Notes: generated from the sequence alone by a model not told the origin. DNA of 64,000 nucleotides from Blastococcus sp. TML/M2B (GCF_016612865.1 NZ_JAENZZ010000002.1:744001-808000); one strand, 5' to 3'. Shown: positions 42,602 to 50,938, numbered from the stretch's first letter. Numbers and translations: made by a program.

Positions 42602-44100
42602 GGGGTCAGTCCTCGTCGGGCGTCTCGGGACAGGAGGACGGTCGCCGGCGCCGAGAGCAGCACCATGACCACCGCGTAGGGCGCTGCCGCGCCGTAGTCG
42701 AGGGCGCTGCTCGCCGACCAGAACGCCGTCGCCAGCGTCGTCGTCCCGGTGGGGGCCAGCAGCAGCGTGGCGGTCAGCTCCGTGACGACCGCCAGGAAGA
42801 CGAGCGCCGCACCCGCGCCGATGCCCGGGGCGAGCAGCGGCAGGGTCACCCGCCGCAGCCGCGCCGGCGCCGAGGCGCCGAGGGAGGCCGCGACGTCGTC
42901 GTAGAGGGCCGGGGACTGCTCGACCGCGGAGCGCACGGTGACGATCGCGCGGGGCAGGAACAGGATCGCGTAGGCGACCAGCAGCACCGGCACCGTCTGG
43001 TAGAGCCAGGGCGTAGCCCGGATGCTGAGGGTCACCAGCGCCAGGCCGACGACGATGCCGGGCACCGAGCTGCCGACGTAGGTGCTGCGCTCCAGCAGGG
43101 TCGAGACGCGGCCCCGGGCCCGGACGGCGAGCCAGCCCGTGGGCAGCGCCATCGCGGTGGTCAGCGCCGCCGCCACCGCGGCCAGGGCGAGCGTCGTCCC
43201 CGTGGTGGTCAGCAGCGCCGCGCCGTCCAGGGCCGCACCGGCCCCGCGGGCCACCCAGTAGCCGAGGCTGCCCAGCGGCACGACGAGCGAGAGACCGACG
43301 AGGACGGCGAGCCCGCCGAGCGCCGGCGGCGTGAGGCGGCCCAGGCGCACCGGCCGGACCGGACGCGGGGCACCCCGGCCGGCGCGGGCGTAGCCCCGGT
43401 GCCCGCGCAGCCGGATCTCGGCGAGCAGCAGGACCAGGCAGAGGACGACGAGGACGCCGGCCAGCATCGTGGCGCCCGGTCCGTTGAACGTGGCGCGGTA
43501 CTGGTCGTAGATCGCGGTCGTGAACGTCGGGTAGCGGAGCATCTGCAGCGCGCCGAACTCGGCGAGCAGGTGCAGGGCCACCAGGAGGCTGCCGCCGAGC
43601 AGGGCGACCCGCAGCTGCGGCAACTGGACCCGGAGGAAGACCGACCACGTCGAGAGCCCCAGCCCCCGGGCGGTCTCCTCGAGCGCGGGGTCCAGCCCGC
43701 GGAAGGCCGCGGCCAGCGGTAGGTACACGAAGGGGAAGTAGGACAGGCTGACGACGAGCAGCGCGCCGGCGTAGGTGTCCAGGCCGGGCAGCAGCGAGAC
43801 CCACGCGTAGCTGTTCACGAAGGCCGGCACGGCCAGCGGGGCGACCAGCAGCACGTGCCAGACGCGCCGGCCCGGGACCGAGGTGCGCTCGACCAGCCAG
43901 GCGGCTCCCAGGCCCAGCACGGCGCAGACGAGCACCGTGCCGGCCACCAGCCGGACGGTGTTCCAGAGCAGCTCCCCCACCCGGGGCCGGAGGACGAGCT
44001 CGCGGATGCCGGCCCAGCCGAGGTCCACGCAGTACCAGGCGATGTAGCCCAGCGGCAGCAGCGCCAGCGCGGCGACGGCGACGGCCAGCGCCAGGGTCAC
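42598..44100 (-). CDS. Iron(III) ABC transporter permease (two fused halves)
   Basis: This is a permease of 500 residues with about twelve helices, made of two homologous halves. Each half carries an EAA-type loop for the ATPase: LEETARGLGLSTWSVFLRVQLPQLRVALLGG and LYDDVAASLGASAPARLRRVTLPLLAPGIGAG. This is the FbpB layout. The GTG at 44100 is the only ordinary start codon, but it begins right at the first helix and has no ribosome site. A CTG at 44208, overlapping the upstream stop (CTGA) with AGGAAG 10 bases before it, would add a basic cytoplasmic segment (PRRRLRR) and may be the true start. Confidence 0.85.
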   Translation of the reverse strand: MTLALAVAVAALALLPLGYIAWYCVDLGWAGIRELVLRPRVGELLWNTVRLVAGTVLVCAVLGLGAAWLVERTSVPGRRVWHVLLVAPLAVPAFVNSYAWVSLLPGLDTYAGALLVVSLSYFPFVYLPLAAAFRGLDPALEETARGLGLSTWSVFLRVQLPQLRVALLGGSLLVALHLLAEFGALQMLRYPTFTTAIYDQYRATFNGPGATMLAGVLVVLCLVLLLAEIRLRGHRGYARAGRGAPRPVRPVRLGRLTPPALGGLAVLVGLSLVVPLGSLGYWVARGAGAALDGAALLTTTGTTLALAAVAAALTTAMALPTGWLAVRARGRVSTLLERSTYVGSSVPGIVVGLALVTLSIRATPWLYQTVPVLLVAYAILFLPRAIVTVRSAVEQSPALYDDVAASLGASAPARLRRVTLPLLAPGIGAGAALVFLAVVTELTATLLLAPTGTTTLATAFWSASSALDYGAAAPYAVVMVLLSAPATVLLSRDARRGLTP

Positions 44101-44204
44101 CGGCGACCGGCGCAGCCGGCGGCGGGGCGATGCCGACGCCCGCGAGCCCCGGGCCGCCGGGAGGACCGGCGCCCCGGGGCCCGGGCCCGGCAGCGGAGGA
44201 GCGG

Positions 44205-45227
44205 TCAGAGCAGGCCCGCTTCCTGCATCAGCCGGGTGACCAGCGGGGCGTCGAGCGCCCCGGGGTCGACGGCGGGTGCCTGGAGGTCGGCCAGGGGCGG
44301 CAGGGCGTCGGCCGACGCCACCCCCACACCGACCGCGTACTCGAGCGCGCTGCTGTCGGCCAGCCGCTCCTGGGCCTGACTGCTGGTCAGCCACTCGACC
44401 AGCCGCTGTGCGTCGTCCTTCTGGTCGGAGGAGGCGAGCACGCCGGCTCCGGAGACGCTGACGAAGGCGCCGGGGTCCTGATGGCGGAACCAGTGCAGCC
44501 GGGCGTCGTCGCCGATGAGGCCGTTCTGCGCCTGGTCGCGGAACCAGTAGTAGTGGTAGGTGATGCCGAGGGGGACCTCGCCCTCGTCGACGGCCTTCAT
44601 GATCGCGGTGTTGCTGGCGTAGACCTCCGCGTTGCGCTGCAGGCCCTCCAGCCAGGCGCGCGTCGCGTCCTCGCCCTCCAGCGCGAGCACCGCGCTGACG
44701 ATCGCCTGGAAGTCCGCACCGCCGGAGGCGATCGCGACCCGCCCCTCCCAGGCGGGGTCGGCCAGGTCGAGCATCGAGGCCGGCAGCTCGTCCTCGGCGA
44801 TCTCGGCCGGGTTGTAGATCAGCGCGGTCGAGCGGGCGGCGAAGCCGACCCAGTTGCCCGACCCCGGCCGGTAGGCCGCCTCCACCTGGTCCAGCGTCGC
44901 CTGGTCGACCGGCTCGAGGAGGCCCTCGTCGTCGACGACGTCGATCGCCGGGCTGTTCTCGGTGAGGAAGACGTCGGCCGGGGAGGCGTCGCCCTCCTGG
45001 ACGATCTGGTTGGCCAGCTCGGAGTCGTTGGCGTCGCGGAACTCCAGCTCGATGCCGGTCTCGTCGGTGAAGCCCTCGAGCATCGTGCGGACCAGGCTCT
45101 CGTGCTGCGCGCTGTACACGGTCAGCGTGTCGGCCCCCGACGCCTCCGACTCGCCGCAGCCCGCGAGGGCGGCGACGACGGCGGCAGCAGTCAACAGCCC
45201 GGGGAGCGCCCGGCGCGGCGTGGTCAC
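44205..45227 (-). CDS. Iron(III) ABC transporter substrate-binding lipoprotein
   Basis: This is a 340-residue FbpA/FutA-type binding protein. A lipoprotein signal ends in LAGC (Cys24). The mature domain reads TLTVYSAQHESLVRTMLEGFTDETGIELEFRDANDSELANQIVQEGDASPADVFLTENSPAIDVVDDEGLLEPV, the classical start of ferric-binding proteins. GITYHYYWFRDQAQNG contains the paired tyrosines that bind Fe(III). It is anchored outside the membrane and hands iron to the permease. The GTG at 45227 follows GGAGGACCAC. A DtxR/IdeR box lies 38 bases upstream, so the operon should be switched on when iron is low. Confidence 0.92.
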   Translation of the reverse strand: MTTPRRALPGLLTAAAVVAALAGCGESEASGADTLTVYSAQHESLVRTMLEGFTDETGIELEFRDANDSELANQIVQEGDASPADVFLTENSPAIDVVDDEGLLEPVDQATLDQVEAAYRPGSGNWVGFAARSTALIYNPAEIAEDELPASMLDLADPAWEGRVAIASGGADFQAIVSAVLALEGEDATRAWLEGLQRNAEVYASNTAIMKAVDEGEVPLGITYHYYWFRDQAQNGLIGDDARLHWFRHQDPGAFVSVSGAGVLASSDQKDDAQRLVEWLTSSQAQERLADSSALEYAVGVGVASADALPPLADLQAPAVDPGALDAPLVTRLMQEAGLL

Positions 45228-45264
45228 GGACGTGGTCCTCCTGCATCGGCTCCGCACCCCGCCG

Positions 45265-45283
45265 GTAGGCAAGGCACACCTAA
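45265..45283. promoter_or_regulatory. DtxR/IdeR-type iron box
   Basis: On the minus strand TTAGGTGTGCCTTGCCTAC matches 14 of 19 positions of the consensus TTAGGTTAGCCTAACCTAA, including all G and C contacts in both halves. It lies in the promoter region of the iron transporter operon. Confidence 0.65.
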
Positions 45284-45350
45284 GGATAGGCACGGCCGGG
45301 GGCGCGCCGGTCGGGCGCGGTCGCGGGTCCGGCGCCGGCCGGGAGTTCGC

Positions 45351-46656
45351 TCAGGCGCCGGGCGGCACCGCCCGTGCCCCGCAGTCGGCGGCGCGGCCGA
45401 GCAGGAGGGCGCGCTCGCGCTCGTTGCGCGTCAGCCCCGCGGCCCGCTGGAACTCGCCCCGGGCCTCCTCGGCCCGGCCCAGGGACACCAGCAGGTCCCC
45501 GCGGACGGCGGGCAGCAGGTGGTACCCGCTCATCGCCGGGACGTCGAGCAACGCGTCGACCAGCTCCAACCCCGCCGCCGGCCCGTACGCGCGCGACACC
45601 GCCACCGCTCGGTTGAGCTCCACCACCGGTGAGGGGGTGAGCGCGGCGAGCGCCTCGTACGACCCGGCGATCGCCGCCCAGTCGGTCTCCTCGACGCTGT
45701 GCGCCCGGGCGTGGCAGGCCGCGATCTCCGCCTGCAGCGCGTAGGGGCCGAGGCCGCCCCGCGCCGTCCCGTGCGCCCGGTCCAGCGCCGCCAGCCCTCG
45801 GGTGACCAGCACGCGGTCCCACCGGCTGCGGTCCTGGTCGGCGAGCAGCACCGACGCGCCGTCCGGTCCGGTGCGCGCGGCCAGCCGGGAGGCCTGCAGC
45901 TCCAGGAGGGCGACCAGGCCGTGCACCTCGGACTCCTCCGGCACCAGCCCGGCCAGGATGCGCCCGAGCCGCATCGCCTCCGCGCAGAGCGCCGGCCGGA
46001 CGAGGTCCTCCCCCGCCGTCGCCGCGTACCCCTCGTTGAAGACCAGGTAGAGCACCTCGAGCACCGAGGAGAGCCGGTCGGCGAAGTCCGGGCCGGTGGG
46101 CATCTCGAACGGCACCCGAGCGGCGGTCAGGGTCCGCTTCGCCCGCACGATCCGCTGCGCCAGCGTCGTCTCCGGGACGAGGAAGGCGCGCGCGATCTCC
46201 TCCGTGGTCAGCCCGCCGACCAGCCGCAGGGTGAGCGCCACCCGGGCCTCGCGCGAGAGCACCGGGTGGCAGGCGATGAACACCAGCCGCAGGACGTCGT
46301 CCTCCACGACCTCGTCGAGCGCGGCGGCCCAGTCCTCCTCGGCGCCCTCCTCCTGCACCAGCCCGCGCCCCAGCTCCTCGGTCTTGCGGCGCAGGTTCTG
46401 CGCCCGCCGGAAGGTGTCGACCGCCCGGTGCTTGGCGGTGGCCATGAGCCACGCCCCGGGCCGCGCCGGGACGCCGGTCCCCGGCCACTGCTCCAGCGCC
46501 GCGACCAGCGCGTCCTTGGGCCAGCTCCTCGGCCAGCCCGACGTCGCCGGTGACGCGGGTCAGGGCGCCGACGATGCGGGCCGACTCCATGCGCCAGACG
46601 GCGTCGACGACGCGGTGCAGGTCCGCGGCCGTCGACGCCGTCCCGGGGGTGCTCAC
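45351..46656 (-). pseudogene. Second ECF42 sigma factor, frame change near 46516
   Basis: The gene encodes another ECF42 sigma factor. The N-terminus (from the GTG at 46656) reads VVDAVWRMESARIVGALTRVTGDVGLAEELAQ, the standard region 2 start. From about 46515 the protein continues in the neighbouring frame as DALVAALEQWPGTGVPARPGAWLMATAKHRAVDTFRR, then region 4 (VALTLRLVGGLTTEEIARAFLVPETTLAQRIVRAKRTL) and the TPR-like extension to the stop at 45351. One extra base in CCTTGGG (46514-46520, plus strand) explains the break; the repaired protein would have about 434 residues. As at 8504-10062, it overlaps a DGPF gene by GTGA. Confidence 0.82.
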
Positions 46657-47075
46657 GCCTGGCGCTGGGCGTTCTGCTCCCGGAGCTGGTTCTCCTTCTC
46701 CTGCAGCTCGGGGGTGAACGCCTCGCCGAAGTCCTCCGCGACGGAGAACGGGCGGATCTCCAGCTCACCGCCGCGGAACGGCGCCTTGCGGGCCCACTCC
46801 ACGGCCTCCTCCTTGGAGGACACGTCGAAGATCCAGTAGCCCGAGACGAGCTCCTTGGTCTCGGTGAACGGGCCGTCGACGACGGTGGCCTCGCCCTTGT
46901 CGTCGAACCGCACGCGGGCGCCGTGGGAACTGGGCCGCAGCCCGTCGCCGTCGAGCATGACGCCGGCCTTGACCAGCTCCTCGTTGTAGGCGCCCATCGC
47001 CTCGAGCATCTCCTGGCTGGGCAGCGCGCCCCGCTCGCTGTCCTCGGTCGCCTTGACGATCACCATGAAGCGCAT
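46653..47075 (-). CDS. YCII/DGPF family protein, ECF42 partner (second copy)
   Basis: This is a 140-residue ferredoxin-like protein: MRFMVIVKATEDSERGALPSQEMLEAMGAYNEELVKAGVML, VDGPFTETKELVSGYWIFDVSSKEEAVEWARKAP (DGPF motif about residue 68) and LEIRPFSVAEDFGEAFTPEL. The last segment is typical of DGPF proteins tied to ECF42 sigma factors. The ATG at 47075 is preceded by GGGAGAACTCCG. It is coupled to the (frameshifted) sigma gene. It differs clearly from the copy at 9655-10062, so the two pairs are old paralogues. Confidence 0.9.
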   Translation of the reverse strand: MRFMVIVKATEDSERGALPSQEMLEAMGAYNEELVKAGVMLDGDGLRPSSHGARVRFDDKGEATVVDGPFTETKELVSGYWIFDVSSKEEAVEWARKAPFRGGELEIRPFSVAEDFGEAFTPELQEKENQLREQNAQRQA

Positions 47076-47232
47076 CGGAGTTCTCCCTTGTCGGCGGAGG
47101 TGGAGGCCGGTCCCGGTGGGCCGGCGCGAGCTCCCCTCCACCCTTCCGTCGATCGGGCGCGGGCGGGATCGACACGGCGCGCGAACTTTTTTCCGACCCG
47201 ACCCCGCCGCCCCCGTTCTGCCCGCCTCCTCG

Positions 47233-47258
47233 GGGGCAGAAAGGGCCGTTTCTGCCCC
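47233..47258. repeat. Palindrome GGGGCAGAAA-N6-TTTCTGCCCC
   Basis: Perfect 10-bp arms with a GGGCCG loop lie between the DGPF gene and the LppU-like gene. It is in position to terminate transcription arriving from the LppU-like gene on the minus strand. The arms share GGGCAGA/TCTGCCC with the palindrome at 21668-21691. Confidence 0.7.
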
Positions 47259-47313
47259 AGGGGCGGTGATCCCGGGCCGCCCGCGGCCGGAGCCGGCGGG
47301 CGACCCGGACCGA

Positions 47314-47827
47314 TCAGACCGGGCCGGCGCAGTAGATGGTGCCGGGCTCGGTGAGCATGTCGCCCTCCCAGAGCACGTACTCGGTCGTGTCGACGAAGTC
47401 GACGCAGAGGTCCTCGACGGGAGCCTCCTCGAAGTCCTTGTAGGTCATCTCCTGCTCGTCGATGCCGATGATCTTGAACTCGGCCTCCTTCGAGTCGCAG
47501 TCGACCGTCTCGTAGTACGGTGTCGCTGGTCGTCCTGATGCAGTCACCGACGTCCGAGGTGCCGGCACCGAAGACGCCCAGCACGCCGGCGCCGACCACA
47601 CCGGCGACGGCGACGCCACCGGCGATGCCGAGCCACTTCTTCTTCGAGGACGGCCCCTGCGCGGCCGGCTGCTGCGCTGCCGGGTACTGGGGAGCCGGGT
47701 ACTGGCCGACGGGCTGCTGCGGCGCCGGGTGCTGCGGAGCCGGGTTCTGGCCGGCGGGCTGCTGCGGCGCCGGGTCCTGGCCGGCGGGCCCGCCGGGGGT
47801 GGGGGCGTCGGGGCCGGGGACGGTCAT
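47314..47827 (-). pseudogene. LppU-like Pro/Gln-rich membrane-anchored protein, frame change near 47520
   Basis: The N-terminal 60 residues are a cytoplasmic Pro/Gln repeat (APQQPAGQNPAPQHPAPQQP and similar), followed by KKKWLGIAGGVAVAGVVGAGVLGVFGAG (one membrane helix) and DVGDCIRTTSDT, the start of the LppU/SCO3897-type extracellular domain. The rest, YYETVDCDSKEAEFKIIGIDEQEMTYKDF ... LCVDFVDTTEYVLWEGDM ... IYCAGPV, continues in the neighbouring frame. One extra base around 47517-47522 breaks the gene; the repaired protein would be about 170 residues with four cysteines outside the membrane. ATG at 47827. The function is unknown. Confidence 0.7.
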
Positions 47828-48011
47828 GGGTGCTCCTGGGTGCTCCGGACGGTGGTGCAGGTCGCGGAGAGACTGCACGACGGCGCGCTGACCTGGGGCT
47901 TCCCCGTCGTCACGCCGGACTCGGTCCGATAACGAAGCGTTCCGGATGAACCGCGCGCCCCAGCGGCCCCGCGCCCCACCGGGCGCCCCGGCGCTGGAGA
48001 GCCGCTGACCC

Positions 48012-48035
48012 GGCCCCGGGGCACCCACCGGGGCC
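48012..48035. repeat. GC-rich hairpin in the 47.8-48.1 kb intergenic region
   Basis: GGCCCCGG and CCGGGGCC are separated by GGCACCCA. This is the only clear secondary structure in the 280-base divergent gap between the LppU-like gene and the zinc-ribbon ORF. It may belong to the 5' leader of the latter; I see no named riboswitch. Confidence 0.4.
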
Positions 48036-48107
48036 CTGCCTGCAAAAGCCCCCGGCGGAGGGATCCCGAGAACGCCGCGGACCGCTAACCTGGGAGAACC
48101 CGCACGG

Positions 48108-48379
48108 TTGCCACCGCTGCGGCCCCGTCCAGGAGGCACCCCGTTCCCGCTCAGCACGGACGATGCGCCGACGCCCACCTCGGTTGCCCCTGCCGGGGGG
48201 ACGCGCGGATCCACCAGGACCGCGCCGCGGAGATCGCCGAGGCGCGATCCAAGGCGGGCGAGCAGGTCGAGTGCCCCGAGTGCGGCGGCCCGGCCACGCC
48301 CCTCCAGATCGTGACCTGGGGCCACTGCCGCCCCTGCCACACCGCCGACTCGCGCTCCATCCAGCCGCTGCGCTGGTGA
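48108..48379 (+). pseudogene. Small zinc-ribbon protein, apparent frame change in a G6 run
   Basis: The last 60 codons read IHQDRAAEIAEARSKAGEQVECPECGGPATPLQIVTWGHCRPCHTADSRSIQPLRW. This is a convincing small zinc ribbon with CPEC and CRPC pairs, but no ATG, GTG or TTG precedes it in that frame after an in-frame stop at 48086. The frame one base away has a TTG at 48108 with GGGAG 11 bases upstream and reads LSTDDAPTPTSVAPAGG up to the G-run at 48195-48200. Loss of one base in the run (or gain of two) would join them into an intact protein of about 90 residues. I regard it as one gene broken by mutation or error. Confidence 0.5.
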
Positions 48380-48397
48380 GGCGGGGCCCGCTGGGCC

Positions 48398-48802
48398 TCA
48401 GCGGCCGGGGCGGGCCCCGGCCAGCTCGCGGGCGGCTGCCGCGGCGTCGTCCTCGAGCTGCTCGACCGATGCCAGGAAGGTGTCCCACGCCTGCTCCGGG
48501 GTGACGCCCAGCGCGGTGGCGATCTGCTCCCACGAGGCGCCGCCGCGCAGGGCCGCGCGGATGCCGACCAGCCGGCTGTCGTGCGCCTTGCGCGCCACGA
48601 CCTCGCCGAGGGCGAGCAGCTCCAGGGACTCGTGCACGTCGAGCTGGGTGTCGGTGTCCTTGAGCGACGCCCAGGAATCGTCGTCGTCCCGGACGGTGTT
48701 GAGCGTGGTGTCGCCGTTGTCGCGGCGGCTGAGGAAATCGAGTCGGGTCGCGGCCGTGGTCAGCGAGAACTCCGCTGCCAGGGCCTCGGGGGTGATGCTC
48801 AT
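48398..48802 (-). CDS. Small helical protein of unknown function
   Basis: This is a 134-residue protein. The last part (residues 65-115: ALGEVVARKAHDSRLVGIRAALRGGASWEQIATALGVTPEQAWDTFLASVEQL) contains a helix-turn-helix-like segment, GASWEQIATALGVTPEQAW, also found in small actinobacterial proteins that sense or bind DNA. The N-terminal part is acidic with no clear domain. The ATG is at 48802. It probably has a regulatory role, which is inference. It is convergent with the zinc-ribbon ORF. Confidence 0.65.
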   Translation of the reverse strand: MSITPEALAAEFSLTTAATRLDFLSRRDNGDTTLNTVRDDDDSWASLKDTDTQLDVHESLELLALGEVVARKAHDSRLVGIRAALRGGASWEQIATALGVTPEQAWDTFLASVEQLEDDAAAAARELAGARPGR

Positions 48803-48944
48803 ACCGGGAGGTGTCCCCCGTCCCCGCGGTGTGGCAAACGGCTGGGGACGCATGTCACCCGCACGGCACCCGCCGCGCGCCTCCGTACCGGCATGCGGGA
48901 GGGCCCGCACCCCGGACGGGATGCGGGCCCTCGGCCGGCGCGGA

Positions 48945-49916
48945 TCAGCTGGAGACGCCGACGGCCTCCTTGGCCAGGTCGGCCAGGCGGGTCTGCGCGG
49001 CACTCGCCACGTTCGACCGCTTCTTGTGGGTCTCCTCGTAGCGGATCACCACGTTCACGTCGTGCGGCGTCGTGAGCTTCTTGATCGCCTTCACGGCGTC
49101 AGCGACCGCCATCGAGTCGTAGCCGGGGATCGGCAGCTCGTCGGCGGTCAGGTCGCCGAGCTCCTCGCGGGCGGCCCGGGCCGCGGCGGCCGCCTCCGGC
49201 TCGCCCTCGCGCCGGGCGATGCGCTCGGCCCGGCGCAGGCCGGCGGCGCGGCTGACGGTGAGGGTCTCGCCGACGGCGCCGGTGAGCGCGGCGGCGCGGT
49301 CGGCCACGGCGCCGAGGCGCTCGGTGGTCTCCTCGCCTGCCTGCTGCACCGAGTCCAGCGCGGTGTTGACCGTGTTGTGCACGAACCGGACCGGCGCACC
49401 GGCGGCCCGGGCGACGGTGCCCGCGACCTTCTGCAGCGGGGTGGCGACCAGCGCGGCGGGGCCGCCCAGCGCCTCCTCCGCGAGGACGACGGTCAGCCAC
49501 TCGACGGTGGCCGTGTGCGCGTCGACCAGCTTCTCGGCCAGCCGCCGGACCTCGGTCGCGCCGGCCTTCTCGGCCAGCACCTTGAGGTAGGTGGCGCGGT
49601 CGACCAGCTGGTGCTCGAGCTGCAGGTCGGTGAGCAGCGCCTCCTCGAGCGGGGCGGCCTGCTCGACGGTGGCCTTGAGGACGGCGGAGAGCCGGCCGAT
49701 CGCGGGGGTGACGACGTCCGGGACGCCGCCGGCCGCGCGCAGCGCCTCGGTGATCTCGACGGTGCGGGCCGCGGCGTTGTCGGCGTTCTGGACGAGTTCG
49801 CGGCGGACGGCGTCGGTCCGGGCCTGCGAGATCCGGGTCCGGGCGATCTGCTCCTCGGTCTGCGTGAGCAGGACGAGGGCGCGCAGCTGGTTCTGGATCC
49901 TGGTGGCGTCGGTCAT
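48945..49916 (-). CDS. Ferritin-like domain protein with C-terminal extension
   Basis: This is a 323-residue helical protein. Residues 15-160 form a four-helix bundle with ferritin-like features (QTEEQIARTRISQARTD..., EEALLTDLQLEHQLVDRATYLKVLAEKAG, LVDAHTATVEWLTVVLAEEAL), including Glu and His at suitable spacing for a di-metal site. A central region of Ala-rich helices follows. The C-terminus is a conserved module: LTADELPIPGYDSMAVADAVKAIKKLTTPHDVNVVIRYEETHKKRSNV. The ferritin-like call is moderate and iron binding is not proven. The ATG is at 49916. Nested inverted repeats lie 77-112 bases upstream. Confidence 0.7.
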   Translation of the reverse strand: MTDATRIQNQLRALVLLTQTEEQIARTRISQARTDAVRRELVQNADNAAARTVEITEALRAAGGVPDVVTPAIGRLSAVLKATVEQAAPLEEALLTDLQLEHQLVDRATYLKVLAEKAGATEVRRLAEKLVDAHTATVEWLTVVLAEEALGGPAALVATPLQKVAGTVARAAGAPVRFVHNTVNTALDSVQQAGEETTERLGAVADRAAALTGAVGETLTVSRAAGLRRAERIARREGEPEAAAAARAAREELGDLTADELPIPGYDSMAVADAVKAIKKLTTPHDVNVVIRYEETHKKRSNVASAAQTRLADLAKEAVGVSS

Positions 49917-49992
49917 GACGAGAAACAACTCCGTAGATCGGGGATGACCTGACGGTCTGGTCCATGCCCCGGATCCGCGGAGTGCTAACTCC

Positions 49993-50028
49993 AGCAAGCG
50001 GATTGCTAGCAGTGAGGCCGCTCACTGC
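49993..50028. promoter_or_regulatory. Two adjacent inverted repeats upstream of the ferritin-like gene
   Basis: AGCAA-GCGGA-TTGCT (49993-50007) and GCAGTGA-GGCCGC-TCACTGC (50009-50028) stand side by side, 77-112 bases before the ferritin-like ATG. They are candidate regulator sites. GAGTGCTAA, half of a CIRCE element, lies next to them at 49980-49988 without a partner. Confidence 0.4.
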
Positions 50029-50093
50029 CGCCGCTCCGCGGGTGCGGACGCCGCGAGTGGCATCCCACCCCCGGCGTCCGCAACCCCGCGGGC

Positions 50094-50297
50094 TCAGACG
50101 AGCGCGTCCCGCTGGAGCTCGACCGGGGTCCGCGGCGTGACGCCGAAGCGCAGCACCGGCTGGGTGTCGTCGTCGTTCAGGTGCTGCGGGGCCAGGCGCG
50201 GCCGGCGCACGGGCAGCGGGGACGGCGGCAGGCGCTTGCCGCAGCCGACGCAGAACCGCCCGCGCTGCGCGACGGCGTCGCACTGAGTGCACGTCAT
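50094..50297 (-). CDS. Small zinc-ribbon protein
   Basis: This is a 67-residue protein with an N-terminal zinc ribbon, MTCTQCDAVAQRGRFCVGCGKRLPP (CXXC-X10-CXXC), followed by a Pro/Arg-rich disordered tail. The N-terminal type is common as an adaptor in actinobacteria. The partner is unknown. The ATG at 50297 is preceded by GGGGAGGCATCC, a good ribosome site. Confidence 0.65.
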   Translation of the reverse strand: MTCTQCDAVAQRGRFCVGCGKRLPPSPLPVRRPRLAPQHLNDDDTQPVLRFGVTPRTPVELQRDALV

Positions 50298-50439
50298 GGA
50301 TGCCTCCCCGAGGGCGTGGACCGGTGGTCCTGGAAACGGAACAGCAGAACCCTCGCAGGCCCGGGCGTCGATCTGGGTCGGCCGGGGCGGGGTGGGACGA
50401 CACGTCATCCAACCGTCATCCACGGAGCGGGACGGCCGC

Positions 50440-50916
50440 TCAGCCAGTGGGATGGGCCTGCTCCAGGAGCGCGTGGAGGCGGTCGAGGAAGGGCAACTGA
50501 CCCTTCACCAGCTTCGCGCGCGCCTCGTCGAGGCCGAACCAGGCGGCCCGGTCGATCTCTGGGAACTCCTGGACCCGGCCCGACCGTGGCGGCCACTCCA
50601 GCTCGAAGGTGTTGCTGGTGCAGGCAGCGGCGTCGAGGTCGCCCTCGGCCGCCCAGATCGTGAGGACCTTCCCGGAGGCGCGGTGCTGCCCCAGCGGCAC
50701 GAGGTCGGTGGCCGGGACCGGCGAGCCGAGTTCTTCGGCGAACTCGCGGTGCGCGACCGCCAGCGGGTCCTCGTCGGGGCCGTGCTCGCCCTTGGGGAGG
50801 GACCAGGCACCGTCGTCCTTGCGCGCCCAGAACGGGCCGCCCATGTGACCGAGCAGCACCTCCCGGCCGGTGGGGCCGAGCCGGTGCAGCAGGATCCCGG
50901 CGCTGGTCTTCGGCAC
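50440..50916 (-). CDS. Nudix hydrolase
   Basis: This is a 158-residue pyrophosphohydrolase. The Nudix box is GEHGPDEDPLAVAHREFAEELGSPV (G-X5-E-X7-REXXEE-XG; Lys-Gly-Glu before it), at residues about 43-67. It starts KTSAGILLHRLGPTGREVLLGHMGGPFWARKDDGAWSLPKGE, typical of the group that hydrolyses nucleoside diphosphate derivatives (ADP-ribose- or NTP-like). The substrate is unknown. GTG start at 50916. Confidence 0.9.
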   Translation of the reverse strand: MPKTSAGILLHRLGPTGREVLLGHMGGPFWARKDDGAWSLPKGEHGPDEDPLAVAHREFAEELGSPVPATDLVPLGQHRASGKVLTIWAAEGDLDAAACTSNTFELEWPPRSGRVQEFPEIDRAAWFGLDEARAKLVKGQLPFLDRLHALLEQAHPTG

Positions 50917-50938
50917 GGTGCGATCCTGCCGGTCCGCG

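Noticed and set aside
47828..48107. Riboswitch in the 280-base divergent gap
   Set aside because: One GC hairpin is visible, but I could not match any conserved riboswitch core.
48163..48504. A 113-residue plus-strand ORF through the zinc-ribbon region
   Set aside because: It is Arg/Pro-rich without motifs, and the competing frame encodes a clear zinc ribbon.
49980..49988. CIRCE heat-shock operator upstream of the ferritin-like gene
   Set aside because: Only one half (GAGTGCTAA) is present; there is no partner at the required 9-base spacing.
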